Shown piece by piece: positions 1 through 9,092 of a stretch of DNA of 64,000 bases. Source of the stretch: Bin80 sp965207565 (GTDB taxonomy: Bacteria > Bacteroidota > Rhodothermia > Rhodothermales > Bin80); the NCBI GenBank assembly GCA_965207565.1, contig CBDBMQ010000020.1:186001-250000 (forward strand). The letters run 5' to 3'. The position numbers and the translations under genes are program-made. The first letter of the stretch is position 1. Every line of letters starts with the position of its first letter. The notes below the pieces were generated by a model that worked only from the letters and a program-made list of their open reading frames with translations, was not told the origin of the DNA and searched no databases.

Positions 1-2
1 GG

Positions 3-473
3 TTGGACACTGATAATGACTGTCAAAATACACGACACGAAATCTTGATCGCCGAGAGCCGCGTTGAGGCAAGCCTTGATGAAACCGGATGCATCGTGAT
101 TGCAGGCGAATGGTATGATCCTTACTTGGATAGCCTTATTACTGATCCAAGTATGATTGATATTGACCACTTCATACCGCTCGCAGAGGCGCATCGCAGT
201 GGAGGGGCAAAATGGGATGATCGCACACGTTATTCTTTTGGAAATGACCTGAGTGAGAATGGAGTACTGATCCCTGTTTCAGCCAGTGTGAACCGATCAA
301 AGGGGCATCGAGACCCCGCAGATTGGCTCCCGCCAAACACGACCTATCACTGTCAATATGTTGACCGATGGGTTACACTCAAGGAAACTTGGAGATTAAC
401 TATGGATTACGCTGAGCGTCAAGCTGTAATGGACATACAAGGTAACTGCAGACCAGACATTGAGACGCCCTGA
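3..473 (+). CDS. HNH endonuclease family protein (DUF1524-like), 5' end at window edge
   Basis: The protein carries an HNH-type core: IDIDHFIPLAEA near residue 52 (Asp-His metal/catalytic pair), then a downstream ND and NRSKG followed by DPADWLPPN. This order is typical of the DUF1524/GmrSD C-terminal HNH family. The family cuts DNA and often occurs in defence or mobile regions. The reading frame is open to the window edge and the TTG at base 3 is only the first available start, so the N-terminus may be missing. The HEPN/MNT pair and ATPase downstream support an accessory context. The substrate is unknown. Confidence 0.72.
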   Translation: MDTDNDCQNTRHEILIAESRVEASLDETGCIVIAGEWYDPYLDSLITDPSMIDIDHFIPLAEAHRSGGAKWDDRTRYSFGNDLSENGVLIPVSASVNRSKGHRDPADWLPPNTTYHCQYVDRWVTLKETWRLTMDYAERQAVMDIQGNCRPDIETP

Positions 474-583
474 ACTGGCGATGCAGCTCAGTTAGGGAGC
501 CCCGTGAACTAGGCTTTTGATTCGCCCAATCTCCAAAGCAGTATGATCAGAAAGCCGTCTGATTTACTATTGAACTGAACTGC

Positions 584-614
584 TCCCCGTTGTTGTAATT
601 GTCAACAACGGGGA
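584..614 (+). terminator. Terminator-like hairpin after the HNH gene
   Basis: A 12-bp perfect stem (TCCCCGTTGTTG pairing with CAACAACGGGGA) closes a 7-base loop about 110 bases after the HNH stop codon. No T-run follows, so it is either a Rho-independent-like terminator with a poor tail or a protein-binding inverted repeat. Confidence 0.45.
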
Positions 615-726
615 ATACGACGTGAGTAGTACTTACTGGTCGATCAGTAATTAATTTTCAAACGAATCCCCAATATTACCTCTATGAAAATATCATTCTA
701 CCCTGGAAATTAATCTGCAAATTCCG

Positions 727-1143
727 ATGATTAACTACACTAAATTTCGTCTATCTCTCAAATGCCTGGAGAAGCAACATGAGAACTATTTGCAACAGCC
801 CCCGACATCCTCGGCCCTGAATCGGGAGGCGGTCACAGAATCAGTTATCCAGCGTTTTAAAGTTTGCTATGAATGCCTGTGGAAGGTGATGAAAAGATAT
901 CTGATTGAGGAGTTTGGGATTGCTAAGGCCCCAAATAGCCCTAAGCCGGTCTTGAGACTTGCCAGTGAAAACGATCTACTTTCTGGATCTCTGGCACAAT
1001 GGTTTAATTATGCAGACGCCCGGACTGATACATCCCATGACTACGACGGCCAGAAAGCTCAGACCTGTATTTCACTCGTGCCCAATTTTATAGATGATGC
1101 CGTTCAACTCTACGAGACCATGACCGGAGAACCATGGACATAA
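727..1143 (+). CDS. HEPN-domain nucleotidyltransferase-substrate-binding protein (HI0074 family)
   Basis: This is a 138-aa all-helical protein of the HI0074/HepT type, normally encoded next to a minimal nucleotidyltransferase. Residues R99 and H104, in the segment ADARTDTSHDYD, give the R-x4-H signature of HEPN RNases. In characterised HEPN/MNT pairs this protein is the RNase toxin and the partner MNT silences it by adding AMP or blocking the site. Its stop overlaps the start of the MNT gene by 10 bases, indicating translational coupling. Whether this copy is an active toxin cannot be told from the sequence. Confidence 0.8.
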   Translation: MINYTKFRLSLKCLEKQHENYLQQPPTSSALNREAVTESVIQRFKVCYECLWKVMKRYLIEEFGIAKAPNSPKPVLRLASENDLLSGSLAQWFNYADARTDTSHDYDGQKAQTCISLVPNFIDDAVQLYETMTGEPWT

Positions 1144-1442
1144 CTACACAGGCGATTGACATGAGTACAGACGAACTCAGGACTGTCCGAAAGCTGCTTG
1201 ATCTATATCTCCCAGACACGCCCGCCTGGGTCTATGGATCCCGCGTGAAGCGGATCTCCAATTCCAAATCTGATCTGGATCTTGTGGTTTTTGCAACACC
1301 TGAGCAGCGGCCGCAGGTTCATGACTTGCGAGAAGCATTTGAAGAGAGTGATCTACTATTCCGTGTTGACCTGTTTCTATGGGATGATCTACCGCAAGCA
1401 TTCAAGAAGCAGATCAAGGAAAGGCATGTGGCTTTGAGGTAG
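1134..1442 (+). CDS. Minimal nucleotidyltransferase (MNT) antitoxin
   Basis: The 102-aa protein has the polymerase-beta-like nucleotidyltransferase signature: VYGSRVKR (G35-S36) followed by SDLDLVVF with D47 and D49 as metal ligands, and a third acidic strand VDLFLWDD. It overlaps the HEPN gene by 10 bases, the usual order for type VII-like HEPN/MNT modules in which the MNT neutralises the HEPN RNase. A second in-frame ATG at residue 10 could be the real start, which would remove the overlap. Confidence 0.8.
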   Translation: MDITTQAIDMSTDELRTVRKLLDLYLPDTPAWVYGSRVKRISNSKSDLDLVVFATPEQRPQVHDLREAFEESDLLFRVDLFLWDDLPQAFKKQIKERHVALR

Positions 1443-1636
1443 GGGGACTAAATATGCCCTTCAAGTCTCCTCTATTTTCCTGTGATCCTTCTGCTCATTG
1501 TCCAATGCGTCCAGGAATGAAAATCCATTCCCGGGCGGCCACTAAAACATACACTGCCAGACAAACTCATTAGAGCTTCAGGGGCAGCGATCTGGATCCG
1601 AAGAATCGTTCAGCTGCGCGCATATTGTGACAAAAT

Positions 1637-3065
1637 ATGGAACAGACCTTAACCCTGCAACAAACCGGAATGCTGCCGCAGACCGACCGGGGGCTGCGCG
1701 TATTGAACTATCTGAATTCGCTGATGGCACGGGTTCGCCCCGTGATTCCTGCTGGCCCTGCCTATCAACATATCCCACGCCTGTGTGCCGGATTGCTGGA
1801 ACTTGAACCCCAGTTGCGCCGTGTAGCCCATGTTGCGCACCTTCCTGCATTCCGCAAATCTCTTAGAACCCTTCATAAAAACTGCCCGCCCGCTCATGCC
1901 CGCTCGTAAAAGCGAATACCCAACTCCTGAACCCCGCCCGATCTATGAGCAATGGGTGACCCAGCATCCTGAATATTCCGCTGCCTTATTTCAATCGGAG
2001 CAGATTTCCGAGGAGGTTCTTGAGTTGGACTGTGATCTCATTCAAGCAGAAGTCATGTCCTATTGCGCCAACCCCGCCGACGTGAGGGGAAGAAGTACCA
2101 ACGTTGAAGCAGCAATCCTGACTCCATCTGCCTGGCCAAAGCACGGGTCCAGGTCTCGGTGCCACGGGTTCGCAACCAAGAGACGAACAAGGAACAATCG
2201 CTGAAGACCTATCAATCCCTCCATAAACGGATGGGCGAGTTTTTGGGAAAGCTGATCAACCGCCTGTTGTTGGGGCTTTCTCAACGCAAATACAAGGAGG
2301 CCGCCACCCAAGTGGCGGAGAGTTTTGGACTGAGTGCCACTTCGGTGGGCAGAGATTCATTGCAGAAACGGCCAAGTCTCTGGAGATCTTCTTGACTCGC
2401 CGGTTTGACGAGAAGGAGTTTATCGCCATCTCGGTGGATGGAAAGATGCTGCAGGGTTGCCAAATAATCCTGTGTCTGGGGATTACAGTGACGGGCGAGA
2501 AGCTCATCCTGGGATGCACCGAATCCCGTACAGAAAACCATGAGAGTATTCGGACCTTGCTCCTTGACCTGATTGAGCGTGGCTTCTAGCATGTCGGACA
2601 CCTGCTGGTGCTCATTGATGCTGCGAAGGGACTGCGCAAGAGTGCCGTAGATGTCTTTGGACCGAACGCGATCATTCAACGGTGTCAATGACAGAAGCAG
2701 GAAAACGTGGCCCGTCATATCAAAGACGAGGATGGGAAGAAACGGGTGAAAGCAAAGATGGAGCAGAAATGCCCGCGTGCAGCAGCCTGCCTGCGAGAGG
2801 GTATGGAGGAAATGCTGCCCCTGTGTATAAAGTGGGAATGGCCGAACCACTTCGCAATCGCTTAAGAACCACCAATACGATTGAAAATGTGAACAGCCTC
2901 CTCGCACACGGTACACGGAACGCCAAACGGTGGACGAACTCAAACCAGCGCCAGCGATGGGTTGCGACGGTCTGTCTGCACGCCGAAAAAGACTCAAGCG
3001 GACCCCCAACAACCCACAACTGTATGCTCTGGTCTACAAGCTCAAACACTATCAGGAACCCGTAA
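1637..3065 (+). pseudogene. Decayed IS256-type (mutator) transposase
   Basis: Consecutive short frames on the plus strand give recognisable pieces of a mutator-type transposase in the right order. They are a region with KEFIAISVDGK at about 2415 (first catalytic Asp strand), LVLIDAAKGLRKSAVDVFG at about 2605, and the C-terminal RTTNTIENVNSLL near 2865, which matches the TTNxIE signature. Several stops and frame changes separate the pieces, so no active enzyme is made. I could not define terminal inverted repeats. The region from 1443 to 1636 between the MNT gene and this remnant shows nothing recognisable. Confidence 0.75.
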
Positions 3066-3147
3066 ATCATTATCTTAGAAATGCACGTCAAATGCCCTTT
3101 TGACCAACTAATATCTGGGCATCCCCCAACTCAAAAATCGGGCGACA

Positions 3148-5367
3148 ATGCAAAAGATTAAAATTTGTTTTCAAAACTGTTACGGTATCGGGAATCTGAA
3201 TACCGAATTTGATTTCTCAAACAAGCGCGCAAGTTTAATATATGCACCGAATGGTGCGATGAAAACCTCCTTCGCGCAAACATTCAAAGATCACAGCGAA
3301 GGTAGAGATTCTCAAGACCGAGTCTATCCTGAACGACAGACGGTAAGAGAAATCACCGACTACGATGGTCAGCCTCTATCGGCGGAATCCATTTTCGTTA
3401 TTGAGCCATACGATCAGTCTTATGAGTCCGGTCGCGTCTCAACTTTGCTGGCAAATAGTACGTTAAAAATCGAGTATGATGATATTTTGAGGGGGATAGA
3501 TAAAAAGTCCTCGGAACTCATGACTCTTCTGAGGAGGACATCAGGTGTCAGGTCAGGGCTGGAAAATATTATTTCAAGGGCGTTCAGCAAGATGCCCAAT
3601 AATCTGTTGCGAGCGTTGGACCGTGTCAGAAGGGAGGTACTTGAGGACCCCGAAGACCCGTTGCTTGCAGAGATAAAGTTCGCCACATTATTTAGTGACA
3701 AAACTGAGAAGTTTCTTGCCGAGGAAGACGTTAAGGAGACATTGGAAGAATATACGGTCAACTATGATGCTCTTCTAAGCAAGTCAAGATTTTTCCGAAA
3801 GGGCGTATTCAACCACTATCAGGCCGGGGAAATTGCGAAACAGCTGAAAAACCATGGATTTTTCAAAGCAGATCACAGGATAATTCTTAACTCAAGGGAT
3901 GGCGATACTAAGGTTAAAACCGAGGCTGAGCTTCAGACTCTGATCGAAGAAGAGCTTTCATCTATTCTGTCTGATGAGAGCCTTAAGCAATCTTTTGAGA
4001 AAATTGATAAAAAGCTGTCCAACAAGGAATTACGGAATTTTCGCGAATTTCTGCTTGCCCATCAAACCCTGATACCGCGATTGCAGTCTCCTGAATTACT
4101 GAAAGAAGATTTGCTGAAATCTTATCTGATGCTTCATCGTTCGGAATTCGAAAGCCTGATGACCGAGTATGATGCCGGCAAGAGGCGGATAGAAGAAATT
4201 ACCAAAGAAGCGTCGGAGCAGGCGACGAAATGGCAGGAAGTCATGAATATTTTCAACCGGAGGTTTTCAGTTCCATTTAAAGTCGTAATTGAGAACAAGC
4301 AAGATGTGATTCTTAAGCGAGACACTCCGAATGTCAGTTTTATGTTCGAAGATGAAGCTGCGCCTCCTAAACTGGTAGAACGCGCTAAATTAATAGATAT
4401 TCTTAGCAGTGGGGAACGGCGAGCACTTTATCTTTTAAACATAATTTTTGAGGTGGAAGCGAGAATAAGTAGTGGCATGCCAACTTTGTTCATTATAGAT
4501 GATATTGCGGATTCTTTCGATTACAAGAACAAATACGCAATTGTTGAATATCTGAACGATATTCTCTCCCAGGAAGGTTTCCGGCAGATTATTTTGACTC
4601 ATAATTATGATTTCTACCGTACCGTTTGGCACAGGCTGGATCTCGGCGGCACAAATTTCCACATATCAAAATCGGCGGGCGATATTTCTTTGACAGAGGA
4701 GAAAATGTACCGGGATCCGTTTGAAAAATGGAAGTCACTTGCAAGCGGAGATAAAAAAACGGATGTGCTAATAGCCATGATACCGTTTGTTCGGAATCTT
4801 GCGGAGTATTGTGGATATTCAGAAGAGTTCAAGTCTCTTACCAGCCTTCTCCATATCAAACCGGGTTCCCCGGAGTTGTGCGTAAAAGATTTGCTTGAGG
4901 TATACTCCAAGGTTTTGAATGGACAGGATTTCCCTAACGACATTGAAGAAGACCAGCCAGTTATCCCCTTAATTCTGAAGCTGGCAGCAGATCTGATTGC
5001 CGATGATCCCGAGTCTACACTTGACTTGGAAAAGAAGGTAGTGCTGTCGATAGCGATCCGTCTTCGTGCTGAGCGCTATATGATCAATGAAATTGATGAT
5101 CTGGACTGGGTCAAAAAGATTAAAAAGAATCAGACTGCCAAATTGATAAAATGTTTCAAGAAAGTTGCTAACGGGAAACAAGAGAGTACCGAGTACATTG
5201 AGTTAATGGACCGCGTAAACCTGATGACTCCAGAAAACATCCATCTAAACTCATTTATGTACGAACCTATATTGGATATGTCGTCAGAACATTTATGTAG
5301 CTTGTACAAAGAACTTGTAGAAGTGACAATGCATATTCCGACCATGTGGGACACTCATTCCGAGTGA
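3148..5367 (+). CDS. RecF/PrrC-like AAA_13 family ATPase, candidate phage-defence protein
   Basis: The 739-aa protein has an ABC/SMC-type ATPase split by coiled-coil-like helical sequence. The P-loop is YAPNGAMKTS (residues 32-41), where Met38 replaces the glycine before the lysine. The signature LSSGERRAL is at 419-427, Walker B LFIIDDIADSFD at 447-458 and the His-switch LTHNYD at 483-488. Families with this layout include the anticodon nucleases PrrC and RloC and abortive-infection ATPases. The C-terminal region has R638-x3-E642 and later H699, the residue types used by PrrC-type nucleases, but this match is only suggestive. It lies beside HNH and HEPN/MNT genes in a small defence-like cluster. 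The last few codons overlap IS21-like repeats, so the native C-terminus may be altered. Confidence 0.75.
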   Translation: MQKIKICFQNCYGIGNLNTEFDFSNKRASLIYAPNGAMKTSFAQTFKDHSEGRDSQDRVYPERQTVREITDYDGQPLSAESIFVIEPYDQSYESGRVSTLLANSTLKIEYDDILRGIDKKSSELMTLLRRTSGVRSGLENIISRAFSKMPNNLLRALDRVRREVLEDPEDPLLAEIKFATLFSDKTEKFLAEEDVKETLEEYTVNYDALLSKSRFFRKGVFNHYQAGEIAKQLKNHGFFKADHRIILNSRDGDTKVKTEAELQTLIEEELSSILSDESLKQSFEKIDKKLSNKELRNFREFLLAHQTLIPRLQSPELLKEDLLKSYLMLHRSEFESLMTEYDAGKRRIEEITKEASEQATKWQEVMNIFNRRFSVPFKVVIENKQDVILKRDTPNVSFMFEDEAAPPKLVERAKLIDILSSGERRALYLLNIIFEVEARISSGMPTLFIIDDIADSFDYKNKYAIVEYLNDILSQEGFRQIILTHNYDFYRTVWHRLDLGGTNFHISKSAGDISLTEEKMYRDPFEKWKSLASGDKKTDVLIAMIPFVRNLAEYCGYSEEFKSLTSLLHIKPGSPELCVKDLLEVYSKVLNGQDFPNDIEEDQPVIPLILKLAADLIADDPESTLDLEKKVVLSIAIRLRAERYMINEIDDLDWVKKIKKNQTAKLIKCFKKVANGKQESTEYIELMDRVNLMTPENIHLNSFMYEPILDMSSEHLCSLYKELVEVTMHIPTMWDTHSE

Positions 5368-5386
5368 TGCGGGACACCATTCCGAG
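5348..5386 (+). repeat. Two tandem IS21-like end repeats overlapping the ATPase stop
   Basis: GGGACACTCATTCCGAG (5348-5364) is followed by GGGACACCATTCCGAG (5371-5386). Short repeated boxes of this kind, ending in CATTCCGAG, resemble the multiple terminal repeats of IS21-family elements. No istA/istB gene is present, so this is at most a solo end. The first copy encodes the last residues (WDTHSE) of the ATPase. Confidence 0.4.
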
Positions 5387-5453
5387 ACATTGGGGCTATT
5401 TTGGGGATGTATCAGTGGAACACAACATCTCTTTACTACACTGATTTTATTCG

Positions 5454-6272
5454 TCATTTGAATGTGCTGATTAACTCCATTGCGGCGCATTTCAGCCCGC
5501 CTGGTAATTGTGAACAAAGCACCTGCTCATTCATTTTTGAAATTGGTGCCGCCAGTCGCACACTGTTCGTCATGAAAGCAGCTTCTACGAACTGCAATTC
5601 GTCTTCCGTAATCGTTCGCTCTATAACCCTAAGATCCGTGTCCAGAGCAAGCCGCATTATCCATTGACGCATGACTCCCGGCAGGACACCATCTGAGATC
5701 GGCGGGGTGGCCCAAGTGTCACCAAATTTCAGGAAAAGATTCCCGATTGTCGTACAACAAACATTACCCTGGGTATTCAAAAAGAGAGCGTCATCATAGC
5801 CCTCAGCGCGAGCGGCTCTAAGAGCCACTAGATTATCCGTATAGGCAAGGGTTTTATGACGGCTTGTGGGTGAGGTACTATTGCGACGAATGAGGCTGGT
5901 TTGCAGTGAGATCGGCTTAAACTGGTCGCTATGATTCAGCGATGACATGCTCAGTAGAACTGTTGGAGGTATCATTCGAGTATTCAAACTCCATCTTTCT
6001 GCAGGGCCTGATGTAACCGTGATGCGCAATACACCGTGATGATCTTCAATCAGGTTTTTGTTGAGTAGATCGTTGATCTTTTGATGATTCATCGTGATCC
6101 CGAGTGCAGTGGCATCGCCTACAAGCCTGTTCACATGAGCCGAGCGTAAGATCATGGTGCCGCTCACGATTAAAGATGTGTCGAACACCCCATCTGCGAG
6201 CAGTAATCCCCGATCTCGTAGATCGAAAGGACGAACTGCATTTTGCCCGCCTGATTGCTCTAGGAAGAACAT
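5454..6272 (-). CDS. pabC: Class IV aminotransferase, probable aminodeoxychorismate lyase
   Basis: The 272-aa protein has the fold-type IV PLP pattern: the PLP lysine in RHKTLAYTDNLVALRAA, then YDDALFLN and GNLFLKFG. Because it ends the pabB-pabA-pabC operon (13-base overlap with pabA), it most likely releases pyruvate from aminodeoxychorismate to give p-aminobenzoate for folate. One oddity: the family's G-x-V-x-E-x4-N motif reads GNVCCTTIGN, so the glutamate that usually contacts the PLP ring is Cys. Related branched-chain or D-amino acid transaminases share this fold, so the substrate rests on gene context. Confidence 0.75.
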   Translation of the reverse strand: MFFLEQSGGQNAVRPFDLRDRGLLLADGVFDTSLIVSGTMILRSAHVNRLVGDATALGITMNHQKINDLLNKNLIEDHHGVLRITVTSGPAERWSLNTRMIPPTVLLSMSSLNHSDQFKPISLQTSLIRRNSTSPTSRHKTLAYTDNLVALRAARAEGYDDALFLNTQGNVCCTTIGNLFLKFGDTWATPPISDGVLPGVMRQWIMRLALDTDLRVIERTITEDELQFVEAAFMTNSVRLAAPISKMNEQVLCSQLPGGLKCAAMELISTFK

Positions 6273-6844
6273 CGAAACCGCTCTATAATCCTTATGAAAT
6301 TTTGCAGTAGTTCATGCCCAGACTCACTCAGTATTGATTCTGGATGAAATTGAACACCAAATGTCGGGGCCTGTTTGTGCCGTAGCGCCATGATCTCGCC
6401 TTCTGGAGATTTGGCTTGAACGATCAGATCACTCTCATTAATTTGTGTCACGATTAAGGAATGATACAGACCTGCGGTCAGCGGATTGGGTAACCCTTCA
6501 AACAAGTCACATCCATCGTGCATCACGGGGCTTGCCCGGCCATACTTTGGGTACAGGGAATTCGTCACGACACCACCATGGGATTGCGCAATTGCTTGAT
6601 GACCAAGGCACACGCCCAAGATTGGTACTCGCCCTGAAAAATTCGAGATCACATTCAGACTGATCCCGGCTTCATTTGGGGTGCAGGGGCCTGGCGAAAT
6701 CACCAGTGCTTTAGGCTGTATTACTTCAATATCATCCAGTGTCAAAAGATCAGACCCTACCACATCAGTTGTCTCGCCAAGTTCCTGAAAATATCGGCTA
6801 AGATTGAAGACAAAGCTGTCTCGGTTATCAAGTATCAAGATCAT
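6260..6844 (-). CDS. pabA: Aminodeoxychorismate/anthranilate synthase glutamine amidotransferase subunit
   Basis: This 194-aa class I glutamine amidotransferase has the nucleophile elbow GVCLGHQAIAQ with C79, the oxyanion segment ISPGPCTPNEAG, and the His-Glu pair in GVQFHPESI near residue 171. It supplies ammonia from glutamine to the chorismate-binding subunit. Its ATG overlaps the pabB stop by four bases (ATGA), showing coupling. PabA and TrpG cannot be separated by sequence alone; the neighbouring PIKGT-type PabB and a PabC-like enzyme favour folate synthesis, though a dual role is possible. Confidence 0.88.
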   Translation of the reverse strand: MILILDNRDSFVFNLSRYFQELGETTDVVGSDLLTLDDIEVIQPKALVISPGPCTPNEAGISLNVISNFSGRVPILGVCLGHQAIAQSHGGVVTNSLYPKYGRASPVMHDGCDLFEGLPNPLTAGLYHSLIVTQINESDLIVQAKSPEGEIMALRHKQAPTFGVQFHPESILSESGHELLQNFIRIIERFRCSS

Positions 6845-8241
6845 TCAACGATTGCCTCTCCGGTCCCATCAAATATCTTTTGTGCCTTCAGCAAAGTTTC
6901 TGAATACTCCTCATCTGGATCAGACAAAGAGGTGATGCCGCTTCCCACATCAAGCCGTGCATAATCACCCTGAAATTGAATGGTCCGTATCATGATGTTA
7001 AAATCTGCTGCGTTGTCAAATCCAAAATATCCAAATGAGCCGCAAAAGGCGCGACGGGGATATTGTTCTAACTGATCAATGATCTCCATGGAACGGCGTT
7101 TCGGCGCTCCTGTGATTGACCCTCCTGGGAACACCGCAGATAAAAGATCGAAGGCATCCTTCCCGTCCTCTAACTGCCCTTGGACGGAAGATGTGAGTTG
7201 ATGCAATCCGGCATAGGATTCCAGTGCGCACAGTTCCAGTACTTTCACCGAATGGACCTTACAAACTCGTGACAAGTCATTGCGAAGTAAATCAACAATC
7301 ATGATATTTTCGGCGCGATCTTTCTCAGATTCAAGAAGCACGTTTCTAAGTTGTTGGTCTTCGTGGGGATCATCTGACCGTGCGATCGTTCCCTTGATCG
7401 GCCTTGCTTCGGCCAAGCCCTGCGCATTCACAGTAACCAATCGTTCTGGAGAGGTACAAGCGATACTCCGCTCGCCGAAAGAGCCATAGGCAGAAAAGGG
7501 GGCCTCGTTGCTCTTTCGAATAGAAAAATAGACGTGAACCGGGTCTGTATACCGGGGGAAATCTGCCACGAATGTCTGTGCGAAATTCACCTGATAAATG
7601 TCGCCTGCCCGAATGAAGTCAAGGATCTCACGCACAGCTTTCAAGTAGGTCATTTTTGAGATCTCGTTACGCCAAGTGAGATTCGCGGCTAGTGCCACCG
7701 GTTTGGGCGCGTTTTGGATATCTAGTCTGATTGCGTTTATGCAGGCTTGTGCTGTATGCTTGCACGGTTTATCCGACCCTTTTTTGAAGCCTGATGAGAT
7801 GATCCATGTGAGGTCAGCATGGTGGTCCACAGCAATAATTGTGTCATACAACCTGAAATGGCAGTCTGCACTGCCCCGATCAAGAGAATTCGTTACTTTT
7901 TGTAAGTCAAGTTCTGTGAACTCGTAATCGAAAAACCCTACTAATCCTCCTTGAAACGGAGGACCGTGATCGATACGCCCAGCCGCATAACAATTCAGCA
8001 CACGCCGCAAGTCATCAATCTTCGCCGTTTCTGGAATTGACTCGACCGGATCAATACAGAGATAGGAGTAACGGCCAGACCGCAGAGACCTTGATGAGCT
8101 ATCAAGCCAAATTAAACCGCGCCCTTGCGCATATTTTTGTGCCAGAGGTTGTAGATCTATCGCTGCTAATTTCAGTGCCCACATACTGCTGCATACCCCA
8201 ATTGGGTGCCTGATTCGAACATCTCCCCAACGTTCGTTCAC
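6841..8241 (-). CDS. pabB: Aminodeoxychorismate synthase component I
   Basis: The C-terminal two thirds is a chorismate-binding domain with ARPIKGTIARS, DRAENIMIVDLLRNDLSRVC and FPGGSITGAPK. The lysine of PIKGT (residue 283 from the longest start) is the nucleophile that distinguishes PabB from TrpE, where it is alanine. The enzyme aminates chorismate at C4 using ammonia from PabA. The longest frame begins with GTG at 8241. An ATG at 8184 (MWALKLAAIDL) fits the usual N-terminus better and gives a 447-aa protein. It is first gene of the pab operon. Confidence 0.9.
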   Translation of the reverse strand: MNERWGDVRIRHPIGVCSSMWALKLAAIDLQPLAQKYAQGRGLIWLDSSSRSLRSGRYSYLCIDPVESIPETAKIDDLRRVLNCYAAGRIDHGPPFQGGLVGFFDYEFTELDLQKVTNSLDRGSADCHFRLYDTIIAVDHHADLTWIISSGFKKGSDKPCKHTAQACINAIRLDIQNAPKPVALAANLTWRNEISKMTYLKAVREILDFIRAGDIYQVNFAQTFVADFPRYTDPVHVYFSIRKSNEAPFSAYGSFGERSIACTSPERLVTVNAQGLAEARPIKGTIARSDDPHEDQQLRNVLLESEKDRAENIMIVDLLRNDLSRVCKVHSVKVLELCALESYAGLHQLTSSVQGQLEDGKDAFDLLSAVFPGGSITGAPKRRSMEIIDQLEQYPRRAFCGSFGYFGFDNAADFNIMIRTIQFQGDYARLDVGSGITSLSDPDEEYSETLLKAQKIFDGTGEAIVE

Positions 8242-8848
8242 AGCGTCTTAAAGAATTGGATCTTTCCGGTTCCCGTGTTTGGGATTGCTCCCAACAGGGA
8301 CTGTAGAGTTTTAGTTTTATGGTTCTACCACGATTCGGATGGAATGATTAATTTGGAATGGGGATGTCCCGAGACGGGCGAGAGGGGGACGATGGGCGAT
8401 TATCGGAGAAGGCGGACTCGACGCCATTTGGATTTGTTGGAATTCCCGTTTTTTATCCATTGTCGGGTTCCGCGGATCCAGTCTTCTGCGGGCGTAAGAC
8501 CATTACGACTCCTTGGTCGGGTATCTCGAATCGGTTTCCCCATGTGTTTGAGCACTGTACGATTAAGTTGCTGAAGGCGACCAAGAATCAAACGCAAGAC
8601 GTCGAATCTTCTTCGTTGTGGGGTTGATACCATCCATCAAATCCTGCACCGCAGTGAAGCGCGTGGAATGAAGCGGAGGTCGTTGAATAATCTTGAGCAT
8701 TTGAGCGTGGGTAAGAAGGCGTGGCTGAACGACCAATCCCTCGATGATCAACTCTTGGCCGATCTCTTGCCTGAACTTCACTCGTCGACAACCGGGCCGT
8801 CATGGAGCACCGCTGGACGAAGGGGCTGGAGCGCCCCTCAAGCCCCTT
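8242..8848. other. About 600 bases without a recognisable gene, between pabB and the insertion sequence
   Basis: The stretch must contain the pabB promoter on the minus strand. Short overlapping frames occur on both strands (for example minus 8400-8633 and 8563-8781), and adjacent minus frames look like one broken gene, but I recognise no family in them. It may be a decayed coding region. Confidence 0.4.
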
Positions 8849-8871
8849 TAATTAGTGCTTGGCAGGAAATA
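8849..8871 (+). repeat. Left terminal inverted repeat
   Basis: The sequence TAATTAGTGCTTGGCAGGAA plus ATA matches the reverse complement of 10801-10823 at all 23 positions; the match ends abruptly at base 8872. Confidence 0.85.
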
Positions 8872-9092
8872 CGAAAATTGCCTAAAAATCTTTGATTCAA
8901 GGTCTCTGGAGTGGTTTTTGAGGATTGTCTCTGGAGCGAGTTTTTTTGATTTTGGCATTTTCTATGGGAATTGGGTAGTTTGCAGGCGTTCTGGGCGCCT
9001 AAACCAGAAATCTTCGCGTCCCATTGGGGGACAAAAGCTTAACCCTGTTTGGACTTCGGCGTTGAATTCTTCGAACTATTTCTCTTTTTGTC

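Noticed and set aside
478..540. Possible tRNA: a D-arm-like GCTC-AGTTAGG-GAGC and a TTTGATTCG T-loop-like string
   Set aside because: No anticodon stem of five pairs can be formed and no acceptor strand pairs with the 5' end. At most a chance match or a tRNA-derived scrap.
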